Translations under genes and position numbers: made by a program | The notes under the pieces: model-generated | Told to the model about the DNA's origin: nothing | Seen by the model: only the letters and a program-made list of their open reading frames with translations | Database searches by the model: none | Assembly: GCF_030253575.1 (NCBI RefSeq) | Contig: NC_080568.1 | Location: 19,864,501 to 19,928,500, forward strand | Direction: 5' to 3' | DNA from: Rhododendron vialii | Lineage: Eukaryota; Streptophyta; Magnoliopsida; Ericales; Ericaceae | DNA: 64,000 nucleotides | Shown here: one piece after another, positions 14,137-25,879 of the stretch | How positions within the stretch are numbered: position 1 is the stretch's first letter | Layout of the letters: the number at the start of each line of letters is the position of its first letter

Positions 14137-14451
14137 AGCTGCTCCACCTGTAGTCAATTGATTTTAGATTAGAATCTTTCAAAAAATCTACCAGTATTGA
14201 TTACAAACTATTGTGTAGAGAAGTTGGATAAAATAAATAATTTATTTAATTTGAGACTATCCGCTAGTATTTTATATGTTAGATCTCGTCAAGATGCTTG
14301 TTTGTAGAAATAATTTTAATAGGACATGTATGAGTAAATTAACGGAACACATTTAGATGCAAGAATTGGATTTTGTTGGTTTTCGAACCAACATGCATGA
14401 AACCCAGTTTACACATCTAAAGTTGTACCGATCACGTACTTAAGATACGCT

Positions 14452-14656
14452 GGCTTTGTTCGGTTAACAACTTAGTTTTAGTTTTAGTTTATTTTTTAAT
14501 CATTATCCTATTTCTTTCTCCAATCATTACCCTATTTCTCCAATTATTACTTTCTCATCTCTCTCCAATCATTACTCATATTTTCAATTATTACTATATT
14601 TCTCTCTCTACCTATTACCAAAACTAAACTAAACTAAACTCCCAATCAAACACAAT
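14452..14656. mobile_element. MITE with TTAGTTTTAG / CTAAACTAAA arms
   Basis: Left end GGCTTTGTTCGGTTAACAAC with TTAGTTTTAGTTTTAGTTT; right end AAACTAAACTAAACTCCC followed by AATCAAACACAA. Between them are repeats of CCAATCATTAC. The ends resemble the GGCCTTGTTTGG termini of plant non-autonomous DNA elements. No target duplication identified. Confidence 0.45.
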
Positions 14657-15480
14657 TTGTGACGATAAACATCTTGATGTGATTGAAAATTGAAACGGTT
14701 TGAATTATGAAATTAAGGTCCATATCAGGAAACGAAAGGGATGAAGGGCAAATAGCTTGGCCACAATCCCATCTAATCCAATCACTCCTATCAAACAGGG
14801 CCTAATCAAACAGGGCCTAAGGGGATATAGCTGCACACAAATGACAGAAAAGTCATGTCCTATATTTTTTACATAGCTTTTTCTCAACTCTAATAGATGA
14901 CAACCCGTGAGATTGGTGCTTCCATAAATTATATGAGTCGAGCATATCATTAATCCAAGCTGATTTCGAAATCTATGCAGTTATTTGTTTGTTTGTTTTT
15001 TTTACCTCCCTTGGAGCATATAGACCACCAGGTGCTTCGTAAAATTTTTTGGTTGAATTCTCAAAGTCAAGTCTATCATTATGATGTTACAACGTGTTAG
15101 GTGTGATTGATTCATTATGTGATATGATTTGGGTTAGTGTTGGCCTATTTTTCCCAAACTTGCAAATAGGCGTGCCAACAAAGAGGACATTTTTCAAGTG
15201 CAACTTAAGTTCACTTCGAATAAGGAAAATATTTACAAGGAAGAAAAGGGGAAAAAAATTAGAAATGGAGAAGAAGGAGATGTCTTGCACTTTTTTTTTT
15301 TTTTGGTAACAGAAGACAACCACCGAGAATGCCACGAATTGCTAAAAAGCAATAAGATTGAACCATCTACGTTAATCTACCTACTCCTATCTACCTCGTC
15401 CAAGGGGCATCTACTCCTATTTGCTTCTTGGACCTAATTTTACAATGAGATGAAGAACAAGGGGATATTTTTTTATACCC
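14657..15480. other. Intergenic, no gene recognised
   Basis: Contains duplicated CCTAATCAAACAGGG near 14800 and poly-T/poly-A runs. No supported gene. Confidence 0.5.

Positions 15481-15546
<66 letters not shown>
15481..15546. repeat. Poly(A) and (TA)n microsatellite
   Basis: 15 A followed by about 26 TA dinucleotides. Confidence 0.97.
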
Positions 15547-15548
<2 letters not shown>

Positions 15549-16221
15549 GTAAGAAATAACCACCCTCCCTTATTTTTACTCTTTGCTTGCCACATGTGTT
15601 CTCCACATTCTTCACACACGTGTTTGAATCTTCTTTTAAATTCCAAGCGAGTAGGAGTTCAACGGACTAGGGGTAGTGTGCCGATGTCACTATGCGTCTA
15701 CGAAATGTAGGGTGTCGCAATGTGCTTAATCAAGATTTCATCATCGCGATCTGGACTGTTCAGTTTTGTAAAATGTGTTGAGTAGATCATTCAAAAAGAT
15801 TCAAATAATCGAAATCAATCTCTTGGTCAGATAACATTTGGTATACAAAAATGGATGGTCAGTATAATCCTGAAAATGTATTGAGAGATAAACTGTCATA
15901 TGCTCATGTAGACAAAGATTCCAAACACCAATAATCCAAAATTTTGACATGGAAAATGATTTTCACGCCCCCTTTTAACCATCTGCATTCTTTTTTTTGT
16001 TTTTATCCACATGAATTTATAATATTTTTTCTTGAATGTGTGAAAAAGAGTATTGAATAAAGGGCAAAATAGTAAATTTAAGTGGATAAAGACAAAAAAA
16101 AAAGTAGTGTCAATGGTTAAAAGGAGAGTGAAAATCAATTCCCTCTTGACAATTCAAAATGTAAAACAGACTCACAGAGGTATCCAAACAACCTGATCCG
16201 CTTGAGCATGCACATAAACAA

Positions 16222-16530
16222 GAGCTGTGCTACTTGCACAGCAGGCTGTGCACAGCAGCTGTGCACAGCGGCCGTTTTCTCCCGCCTCGGGTCACGCAAA
16301 AATGATCGGAGCCGCTCATTTTGTTCAAAGGCCTAAATTCTGAAGTGATTTTGGGTGTTTTGTTAACGCCTCTAACGATATTGAACGAAGCTCATTTTTT
16401 TCAGAGACCTTAAACAACATATTTTGAACAAAATGAGCGGTTCCGATCATTTTTGTGCGACCCGAGGCAGAAAAGAACGGGATCTGTGCACAGCTGCTGT
16501 GCACAGCATGCTGTGCACGTAGCTTTTCTG
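16222..16530. mobile_element. Mutator-like MITE with 9 bp target duplication
   Basis: A 9 bp direct repeat, CATAAACAA, flanks it at 16213-16221 and 16531-16539. The arms are inverted repeats rich in CTGTGCACAGC (left GCACAGCAGGCTGTGCACAG, right CTGTGCACAGCATGCTGTGC), with CAAAATGAGCGG deeper in. 309 bp, non-coding. Nine-base duplications are typical of Mutator-like elements. Confidence 0.75.
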
Positions 16531-16822
16531 CATAAACAAAAGGCTGGGAACAAGCTCAGCCCAGAAATGTACTTTAGGGCTTTACTTTGGGCTTGCTTGC
16601 ATAATTTCATTGGCAGTAAAATACCCGTAAGCTTTAGGCCTAGTTTCCAAAAAAACAAATTTCTGTTTTGTCCTTTTTCAAAACAAAAAAAAAAAAATCG
16701 CATTTGTTAATTTTGCGTTAAAATTTTTATGAATTTTTGGTTTTTCTCAAAGAGAAAGCTAGGTTAAAAGTGCTAAAATTTGGATATTTCCCTAAAAAAA
16801 GAAAAGAAAGAAGAGGTGAGGT

Positions 16823-16844
16823 GGGGGGGGGGGGGGGGGGGGGG
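16823..16844. repeat. 22-base poly(G) run
   Basis: 22 consecutive G followed by TGGGGTGGGTGG on the plus strand. Long G runs are rare and this one can form G-quadruplex structure. Confidence 0.97.
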
Positions 16845-17016
16845 TGGGGTGGGTGGTTGTTGTAAAAGTCATAGTAATTTTTTACTTTTACAATGCCTCT
16901 CATCGACACGAAACAACAATCACAAAAGTTTAAAGCAAAGCTAACAACTACGAAAAAAATATGAATAAAGACAAAACATAAGAAAGCCCCAACTTATTTT
17001 GGAAAACTAGGCCTTA

Positions 17017-17922
17017 GGGCTTGTTTGATAACCTAAATTCAGTACTTAATACTGAATTAATTAAGTAATAAGTGATTCAGTAGGTTTGATAACCACATTT
17101 CATATTACTTAACAAATTAAGTACCACTTAAAATATAGGCTAAAAAGTTGAAAAAAATTAAGTAGCTTTGAGCTACTTAATTCTGGCTGAATTTTTGTGT
17201 ACTTACATTCAACCGTCATACCACCACCACAACCACTTCCACCAACACCTCCACCACCACCTCCACTACCACTCCTCCTCCACCACATCACTACCACCAC
17301 CACTCCCTCCACTACCACCACCACCACCACATCACCACCACCAACTCCACCACCACCACTTCCTCCACTACCACCACCACCACCAGCTCCACCACTCCAC
17401 CACCACCACAACTCCACCACTACCGTCACTACACCACCACCACCACCGCTCCTACAACCACCACCACCGCTCCACCACCATCACCACCACCGCCACTCCC
17501 CCACCACTACCATCACTACACCACCACCACCATTTCCTCCACTACCACCACCACCACCAGCTCCACCACTCCACCACCACCACCACCACCACCACATCAC
17601 CACCACCACCACCACTCCACCACTACCATCATTACACCACCACACACCACTGCTCCTACCACCACCTCCACCACTCCACTACCATCACCACCACCACCAC
17701 TACCATCACTACACCACCACCACTCCACCACCATTACCAAAAGTATATTGTGACCGTTAGTAAATTAAGATAGAATTGGAATAAAATTAATTCATCATTT
17801 TTTTAATTCAATACTTAATATATTTATCAAACAGCTTTTCAGCTTAAAAATTTCAGCATTTAGTTTCCAATACTTAATTTTTCAGCTTTCAATTTCAGTT
17901 TTCAGTTTTATCAAACAGCCCC
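17017..17922. mobile_element. Non-autonomous hAT-type element carrying a CCA expansion
   Basis: Left end GGGCTTGTTTGATAACC and right end GTTTTATCAAACAGCCCC are inverted repeats. Subterminal ACTTAAT / ATTAAGT words are repeated at both sides. About 520 bp of the 906 bp interior is a CCA/CAC simple repeat. No transposase. A clean 8 bp target duplication is not visible. Confidence 0.6.
17218..17735. repeat. CCA/CAC trinucleotide repeat field
   Basis: Imperfect (CCA)n with CTCCACCA and CTACCA variants, and larger internal duplications (for example TTCCTCCACTACCACCACC at about 17360 and 17535). It creates His/Pro/Thr-rich open frames that are artefacts. Confidence 0.95.
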
Positions 17923-17929
17923 TTTAATG

Positions 17930-18840
17930 TGCTGAATGTTGGCAGGAACCAAACTGGGACAGGCCAAACCGGCGGGCTTCTGGACATTGCTATCAGTCTT
18001 TTTGAAACCCAACCTGAGGCCCAACTGTTTACTGGGCTATCTACAAACGTAGCAGAAGAATTTCCTGAATGGGTTGGAAATGTGTAGCTTTTGGGAGTTC
18101 AGGAAATTACAGGCCGGTCCCATTTTCTTAATGGGGTTCCATGCCAACCCTCTTTTGTCAAGACCTCCCATCCAAACCCTTTTAAAAGATACTTTTACCA
18201 TTTTGCCCTTAAATGCTCTCTGTATGTTCAAATCATTTCCTAAACCTTAACCTCCCACCACCATCGCCCTTCTCTCCCGTACTTCCCGTCGCCGATCACC
18301 GTCGATTTGAGCGTCGTCGCCACTGGTGGATCTTTTCCGGTCCTCTTTGAATGCCGCCGGACATCATCGATCCACGTTCTGTGCCCCAGAATAAATACAT
18401 ATAGTTATTAAACAGACAATTTTATTCTCCTATAAAATTGAAATCGTCTACGGGGATAAAAATACATGTCAATCATAGAGATTACCAGCCCGGGACGGAG
18501 GGAGAGGCTTGGACTGAGCGGCGGTGGAGGGCTGCGCCCCTGCCGGTGATTTCTTCGGTGCCGCCGCGATTTTCTGTTGCTAAGCAGCGATGAGCTGGCT
18601 CCGGTCCCCTAGTTTTTGCTTTAACCCCATAATTTTATAGATCTTACAACAGGTGTAGCTTAGATAGAGAAAGTAGATAGGTGAAGGCTGATGAGAATAG
18701 GGAGGGAGAATTGGAGGGGTCTGAAAATCGTAAGTCGGAGCTGAAGAGTATGTGAGATTTTTTCTTTTTTCGTGGGTAAGTTTTTCTACTGTTAAAAACA
18801 CTATTGGGTGTATTTAAGTGTGTGCGGCTACACTAGATTA
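17930..18840. other. Intergenic with a GC-rich patch
   Basis: 18250-18350 and 18480-18600 are GC-rich and resemble plant 5' leader sequence, but no convincing coding frame was found. Confidence 0.4.
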
Positions 18841-18841
18841 A

Positions 18842-21395
18842 CAAGTAGGTCTTGTGATTTTTTGCATAGAGATGTGAATTGTGCACAACATGAGCTTAGG
18901 GGGTGTGAATTTTTGCCCGTGCAATTTTAAAAGTATTACCGCTTCACATTTTTTTATATCAAAAGTATTGGGGGTGTGAATTCGTTGAGGTATAAATTTT
19001 TTGGGTGTGAATTCTTGTGGTCCTGGGTGTGAATTTTTTTCTTGTATTTTTTCATACCTTTCAAATTACACAATTTATATCTTATCTACACTATTCAACC
19101 CCAAATTACACAATTGACACCCCTAATGAGCTTGCTACTTACAAAATCTAAAACGAATTACTGTAATTCCTAAATGTAAAATTCGACCCAAACCCAGGTA
19201 TGAAACCAGGATATACCCAATTGAGATGAATCTAGATTAAAGCAAATACATTGAAAAAAATAACATAATTCAATCAAGGTGGGTTTTTACTCGGATAATC
19301 CAGAAACTGAACCTGAGGGTGTGAATTATTCGCTTGAGAGGTGTGAATTTTGCATTTTAATGGGTGTGAATTGTTTATTTTGGAGGGTGTGAATTATGCC
19401 TTTGAAGGGTGTGAATTCTTTCATTTTGGGGTATGAATTCTGTATTTTGGGGAGTGAGTTGTGCAAATTATGTTTGAATTTTGCATTTAGGTGTGTTAAT
19501 TCTTTTATTTTGCAGGGTGTGAATTCTGCATCTAAGGGATGTGAATTCTCTCATTTTGGTGCATGAACTCGGTATTTTGGGGATTGAGTTGTGATGTGTG
19601 AAAAGACAGAATTCACACTCACAATTTAAAAAATTTAAAGAATTCATACCTTCGAAAAAGAAGGAATTCACACTCACAATTTAACAATTCATACCTAGGG
19701 TTTAGGCACTTTAATAGGGGTACCCCTAGGGTTTAGGCACTTTATACTCTCAAGAATTCACACATCCCAGAATTCACACCCATTTACAGAATTTACAACC
19801 CTCAAAATTCACACTCATTTGCAGAATTCACCACCCCTTTGCAAGAATTCACACCCCAGAATTCACACGCCTTTGCATAATTTACACCGTTTACAGAATT
19901 CACACCCATCTGCAAAATTCACACCCCTTCAGGTGAATTCTTAGTGTGTGAATTCAGTCGCCGTACACCTCTGGCGGGGTGAATTCTTGGGGCTACAAAC
20001 AGTCCTTTCCACACCTTTTGCAGAATTCACATCCCTATAATTATACATCCTTTTTTCAAAATTTACATATTTGAAAAAGACAGAATTCACATTACAAAAT
20101 TAAGAATTCATTTTTTCGAAAAAAAGAATTCACACCCTTAAAAAAGATAGAATTCACATCACCTAATTCACACCCTCATAATTCCCACCCAAATGCTAAT
20201 GCACCAATGCTAACTCCAAATATAATCAATTTAATTTTTGGTGTGAATTCTTGGTGTGAGGTGTGAATTTGGCCCAAATACAAAATTCACACTCCTAAAA
20301 ATTCACATAAATAAAGAATTCACACCTTTGAAAAGGACACAATTCACCCCAAACAAACAACCTATGGTTCTCTTCACCTATGAAATCTAAACCTAAGGGT
20401 GTGAATTCTTTCATTTTGGGGTGTGAATTCTGTATTTTGGGGAGTGAGTTGTGTAGATTATGTATGAATTTTGCATTTAGGTGTGTTAATTCTTTTATTT
20501 TGCACGGTGTGAATTCTGCATCTAATATATGTGAATTCTCTCATTTCGGTGCATGAACTATGTATTTTGGGGATTGAGTTGTGATGTGTGAAAAGACAGA
20601 ATTCACACTTACAATTTAAAAAATTTAAAGAATTCATACCTTCGAAAAAGAAGGAATTCACGCTCACAAGTTAACAATTCACACCTAGGGTTTAGGCATT
20701 TTAATAGGGGTATCCCTAGGGTTTAGGCACTTTACACTCTCAAGAATTCACACCTCCTAGAACTCACACCCATTTACAGAATTTACAACCCTCAAAATTC
20801 ACACTCATTTGCAGAATTCACCACCCCTTTGCAAGAATTCACACACCCCAGAATTCACATGCCTTTGCATAATTTACACCGTTTACAGAATTCATACCCA
20901 TCTGCAAAATTCACACCCCTTCAGGTGAATTCTTGGTGTGTGAATTCAGCTCCTGTACACCTCTGGCGGGGTGAATTCTTGGGGCTACAAACAGCCCTTT
21001 TCACACTTTTAGCAGAATTCACAACCCTATAATTATACACCTTTTTTGCAGAATTTACATATTTGAAAAAGACAGAATTCACATTACAAAATTAAGAATT
21101 CATATTTTCGAAAAAAACAATTCACACCCTTGAAAAAGATAGAATTCACATCACCTAATTCACACCCTCATAATTCCCATCCAAATGCTAATGCACCAAT
21201 GCTTACTCCAAGTATAATCAGTTTAATTTTTGGTGTGAATCCTTGGTGTGAGGTGTGAATTTGGTCCAAATACAAAATTCACACCCCTAAAAATTCATAT
21301 AAATAAAGAATTCATACATTTGAAAAGGACACAATTCACCCCAAACAAACAACCAGTGGTTCTCTTCACCTGTGAAATCTAAACAACAAAATTTA
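18842..21395. repeat. Field of GGTGTGAATTC / GAATTCACACC words
   Basis: Dozens of copies of a 10-11 base word centred on GAATTC, spaced irregularly by about 15-40 bp. They occur in blocks: mostly GGTGTGAATT orientation at 18900-19560, then mostly AATTCACACC at 19600-20370, and the same again in the next 990 bp. The spacer sequences differ, so it is not a simple satellite. It resembles subterminal repeat arrays of DNA transposons, but no terminal repeats were identified. No protein coding is supported. Confidence 0.85.
19404..21384. repeat. Tandem duplication, unit about 990 bp
   Basis: 19404-20393 and 20394-21384 are homologous along their length. Matching landmarks such as TCTTTCATTTTGGGG, GGGGAGTGAGTTGTG, CCTAGGGTTTAGGCA, CTCTGGCGGGGTG and GGTTCTCTTCACCT recur at a constant offset of about 990. 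Scattered substitutions and small indels show it is not brand new. Confidence 0.9.
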
Positions 21396-21399
21396 ACAA

Positions 21400-22240
21400 A
21401 TGAGGGGGTTCTCAGCATTTTCGGATATTCAGTGAGGAAATATATCCCAACATAAATAGATAAAAATAGTAAAAGTTACACACGCAGCAATGGCCGAGCA
21501 CTGCCACGACCAAGAGTAGCGCTACCAACAACAACAGCAGCAGCAACGCCGCAGCGGCCCCACCGACCTCACCAAATCAAAAATCAAAAAACTCACCCTA
21601 TCAAAGCCAGGGTTGCCGCCTTGAACTAGAGCAAAAAATGGAAGACAAGTAAACTAGATCTTGTTTGAACCTAAACCCCAATTTTCAGTAGATCTGGTGA
21701 GACCAACACGTCCTTTGACGGTCCGTAGATTGATGGGAGAGGAACCGCTGAGAGGTCGACTATAAAAACCGATGACTCGTTTTCGCCTTCGCTGGCGCCG
21801 GCGGCGGGTTGACAAGCGATTTGGAGGAGGAAGACGGTGGGGAACGTGGGCTGGTGGACACGGAGACTTCACTGTAACTCTGACAACCTTGCTGTATGAT
21901 GAAGGAGGCAAAGCTGTGCGGCTTGCAATTTGAGGGGAGAAGATGAGAGTGGGGTATTTGGGGCATGTCACTTAAAACGGGACTTATGCGGAATAAGTTT
22001 GACAGGAGGTGGGCGTGGACAGACAGAGGAAGACGAAATAGGGCCGGTCAGGAAGAACCCCTTGATTTCTCTTGGTTACTGCATTTCGTTATTTTTTACT
22101 CCAAAGTCCAAAAAAAGAGGAAAACAATAACAAAAACTCCAACAACGACTGATCAACATCCAACTGTGCAAAAGTGATGGGCTAGCTAATCATGTAGGCC
22201 CAAAGCTAGCTAGTTAAAAGCCTAAGACTACCCATTTGAA
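21400..22240. other. No supported gene; GC-rich on minus strand
   Basis: 21480-22050 has a coding-like base composition (CAGCAGCAGC run near 21535), but the overlapping short frames (for example 21654-21971, -) show no recognisable domain. Confidence 0.4.
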
Positions 22241-22254
22241 AATAATTGTAGGAT

Positions 22255-22471
22255 TTTTTTTGATAACACATTTTAAGCCCGCTTACGCACACTTCAATTA
22301 ATTCTGAGAACCATTTGCACCATGCACTAGCGGGGCGCTCAATTAAAGCCGAAGCATTATGAAATGACCTCAAAAAAGTTGATAGCACCTTAAGAGGTTT
22401 TGAACTTGACACCTAGAAGGAGTAAGCCCCTAAGTCTCGGTCATTACCACCACGCCAACATCTCATGGTTG
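22255..22471 (-). mobile_element. tRNA-derived SINE
   Basis: Minus strand: A-box-like TGGCGTGGTGGTAATGA and B-box-like AAGTTCAAAACC, ending in a short A tail (T run at 22255-22260 on +). The flanking repeat AATTG[T/A]AGGAT lies at 22244-22254 and 22472-22482. 217 bp. It shares its layout and words (GTCAAGTTCAAAAC, GTTGATA) with the SINE at 29362-29568. Confidence 0.75.
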
Positions 22472-22653
22472 AATTGAAGGATATTCTGAGGCAATAATCT
22501 TATAGCACAGACATTTAAGGTGCAATAACCTTAGAACACTTACCCCCAAAAAAAACCCCCTTAGATCGAGCACTCTACAAAATGGAGAATGAATAGCATT
22601 CATTCCATTTCTGCAGTGATTCTCCAAAGTCCAAGATATAGAGTGGAATTTAC

Positions 22654-23672
22654 GAGAAATTATTCATTGCCCCAAAGGCAACACCTAATCTTTAACAGGT
22701 GGTGCCTTTTACCAATTAAAATTTGCTCAATTGAAAGTGTCAGACTTCTGACACATAAGCAACCTCTCACTTGACGGGAAAGAGGTAAACGGAAATGCAG
22801 TCTACCTACCCCTTGTCTTTTCAATTTCAATTTTAATTTCTCCCCTGTCCCACTAGACACACAGTCTTTTCTCTAAAATTAAGTGTTTTAAATTTCAATT
22901 CGTTTGAATGGGTGAGAAGATTTTATTTTTTTTATCATTTAATTCTAAAGGGTCATAATTAAATTTTGACTATAGGACTCTCGTTGATTAGCCCTAAGAA
23001 AGTCGTAGAATCAAATATCTTTTAGGACTAACCAACGAGAGCCCTAGAGTCAAAATTTAATTATGACCATTTAGGATAAAATGATCAGAAAACTAAAATC
23101 TTTCTATCGGTTCAAACGGATTGAAATTTGGAGCACTTAATTTTTTAACCATATTTTTTAATATATAAACTGAAGGTTGAAAAATTAATTGTTCTAAATT
23201 TCAATCCGTTTGAATGGGTGAAAAGATTTTATTTATCTGATCATTTAATTTTAAAGGGTCATAATTAAATTTTGACTATAGAGCTCTCGTTGGTTAGTCC
23301 TAAGAGATATTTGATTCTACGACTTTCTTATGGCTAATCAACGAGAGCCCTATAGTCAAAATTTAATTATGACCCTTTAGAATTAATGATAAAAAAATAA
23401 AATCTTCTCACCCATTCAAACGGATTGAAATTTAAAACACTTATAATTTTAGAGAAAAGGCGGTGTGTCTAGTGGGATAAGAGGAGAAATTAAAATTGAA
23501 ATTGAAAAGACAAGGGGTAGGTAGACTGCATTTCCGTTTGCTTCTTCTCCGTCAAGTGAGAGGTTGCTTATGTGGCAGAAGTCTGACACTTTCAATTGGG
23601 CAAATTTTAATTGGTAAAAGGCACCACCTGTTAAAGATGAGGTGTTGCCTTTGGGGCAATGAATAATTTCTC
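22654..23672. mobile_element. 1019 bp Mutator-like foldback element
   Basis: The whole element is an inverted repeat centred at 23163, with perfect ends GAGAAATTATTC...GAATAATTTCTC. A perfect 9 bp target duplication, GGAATTTAC, lies at 22645-22653 and 23673-23681. Outer arms pair over about 240 bp (GCCCCAAAGGCAACACC, AAGTGTCAGACTTCTG). Each inner arm is itself palindromic, so a block containing GGGTCATAATTAAATTTTGA occurs four times in alternating orientation. No transposase. The 9 bp duplication and a TIR starting with G fit Mutator-like elements. Confidence 0.88.
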
Positions 23673-23689
23673 GGAATTTACCCTATCAT

Positions 23690-24770
23690 GTATAGCATTC
23701 TCATCAATGTTGCACCAAATCCAAACTTGTAGTAATGAATCCGGCTATGGGTACATGGGCGGGTACTGATTGCGCACCAATTCTTTTTATGGAGCTCACC
23801 ACAGAATCCACATAAATGATCTGGGACGTTCGCGTTGTTTTAACATATAATGTTATAATTTCCCCTCAATCGGTGTACCCATAGCATTTTTGCATGGTAA
23901 TTGGGTGAGCATACGTTCATGTGGCATACATCGATGAAGCCGTTGAGGTAGGTAGTTTAAATGCAAGTAGCTAGATATTACTACAAGCTAGCTAGTGTTT
24001 CTCTCTTTTCAAAAGTCTTGGGAGCTTTCAATTGCAACCTGACTTTCATAACTGCATAATTGTTTCGCCTTAATAGGAAAGTAGTAGTCGAATACTATAG
24101 TACTCCACTAGCTAGTAAATTGGAGTGTTTATAGCAGCAGCTAGTTAGGTGGGGTGCGGTTGGACCACTTTGTTTGTGCCCACTGTCCATGTGCAGTGCC
24201 CTGGCTTCTACTCGTCTTAGCCTAGCTCCCTTCGCATTATCACATCACTTAGATAGTGTGTGTGGTTATTATTCAACTCATTGTTAGATGCAAATACTAA
24301 CTCCTAAAACTGCATTTTTCTCCTTCGGTCTTCTTAAGAAATTATTTTTGTTGGCATCTCAAGAAGGACGTGGATGATGTCTAGAAAGAAGATATAACAT
24401 GCGCAAGGGTTTTGGACTTACAACTCAGACTGGTGCGACCGATTGAGTCATCGACTGTTAAATATGGACCTAACCAAAACAAACAATAGCTTCAGTTAGT
24501 AATCGGGTCTTGCGTGTGTGTAACAGTGTATGCATGTACGTTGTGCTTGCCCGATACTTATGTTTAGTTGATCGAGTCACAGGTATTTTTGGTATTTATG
24601 GGAGATCTTGGCATTTTGCTCCTCCAAACACTTAATAGTTATCACACTTGTATGACTTCAGGTACATATATTCCTCCAATATCTAGATAAATTTCTCCTT
24701 GCGCCCTCAAAATCTATGTGCTACTAGATGTTAGAATTCCACCATTGTAACGACGATTAATGTTATTTTG
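23690..24770. other. Intergenic, no gene recognised
   Basis: Repeated AGCTAG words near 23990-24150. No supported coding region. Confidence 0.5.
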
Positions 24771-24779
24771 ATGGCGGCC

Positions 24780-25145
24780 TTGATAACTAAAGCAAGACGA
24801 GGGGTGCGGGGAATATAATTAAGGGATGAGTTCGGGGCCTTCAGAGCAGCCAGAGCAGTGCATTATGGTAACCTGCAGATAAATCCAGTGGTGTTAGAAG
24901 CATTGGCAGCCAGAGGATGCCTAATTTTTGCACAGGAATTGGGTTTGAAGTTGGTTCATATGGAAGGTGATTCACATCAAGTGGTTAATCTAATTCGAAG
25001 GCAGGAAGAAGTAAACAGTAAACACGGAAGTGGGAGTGCTCATTGCTGATGTGAACAAACTGAGGTGGTCTTTCGATGGATCAAAGGTGAGCTTTGTTTG
25101 GAGAGGTCGCAATTCAGTGGCACGGCACACTTAGTGGCCTAGAAT
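24780..25145 (+). pseudogene. RNase H-like (RVT_3) domain fragment of a non-LTR element or relative
   Basis: Translated pieces read LEALAARGCLIFAQELGLKL, then HMEGDSHQVVNLIRR, and in a shifted frame NKLRWSFDGSKVSFVWRGRN followed by SVA. This is the pattern of the RNase H-like domain found in plant LINE-derived proteins (E and D catalytic positions, then the R..N..A/H tail). A frameshift near 25040 and a stop near 25138 break it. No RT domain lies upstream, so it is a lone fragment. Confidence 0.7.
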
Positions 25146-25574
25146 GTTGTGAGAGGGAGTGGGATTTGTGCGTGCAAATTCCCCACTACTAAGATGATGC
25201 ATCATGCATGACAGTTCAATGTTAAAAACGCCTTGAGACTTAGACCGTAAAACAAAATTCTGTATGATGCTAGTTAGGAACAGTACTAATTTTTTTCCTT
25301 TGAACCTTGGTTTTGCGAAGGAGATAGAGCAGCCCCACAAGGCCATTAACTAGGGGCGAACATAGAAATTCAAGGTTGAGTGGGCAAACATTAGGAAAAA
25401 AAATTTATGGACGGTAAAAGGCGCTCGATATCTATTAACTTTTCCAATATAAATAGAATAAACACCACCAATAAAAATTATTAAAAATACTTTCAATCAA
25501 ACCATTCAATTACTAAGATATCGTTATCAATAATTACAACTGTATATCATTTTGTGCATCTCTATCCATTTTGA

Positions 25575-25877
25575 AAAACAAAAATAATGGTACAATACAC
25601 ACCTTTTATTTGGGTGTGTATAATATACACCTCCCAAAATGTTATGAATTCTATAGAAAATGTTACGAATCGTATTGCTAAAAAGTTACGAATCGTATAA
25701 AGGTAACGAGATACATCAAAATGTTATGAATCGTATTAAAAATGTTACGAATCGTACTGCTGAAAAGTTATGAATTCTACAACAAAAGCTACGAAACAAG
25801 CTAAAATATTATGAATGAACCATAAAATAGGTGCATATGATACACCCTTTTAAGGGGTGTATATTGTAGACTTTTCC
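25575..25877 (+). mobile_element. MITE family A, copy 1
   Basis: Ends GGTACAATACACACC and GGGGTGTATATTGTAGAC are inverted repeats. The body holds repeated TGTTACGAATCGTA words. An inverted, homologous copy lies at 27571-27869. No clean target duplication seen here. Confidence 0.7.
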
Positions 25878-25879
25878 TA

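Noticed and set aside
13837..14157. 106-residue minus-strand protein
   Set aside because: Lies within a putative LTR, no family motif, no independent promoter evidence.
17168..17773. His/Pro/Thr-rich frames of 187 and 201 aa
   Set aside because: Translation of the CCA/CAC simple repeat; no start context or domain.
18801..21600. CACTA transposon explaining the GAATTC word field
   Set aside because: A CACTA sequence occurs at about 18803, but no matching TAGTG terminus with complementary flanking bases was found on the other side, and no transposase.
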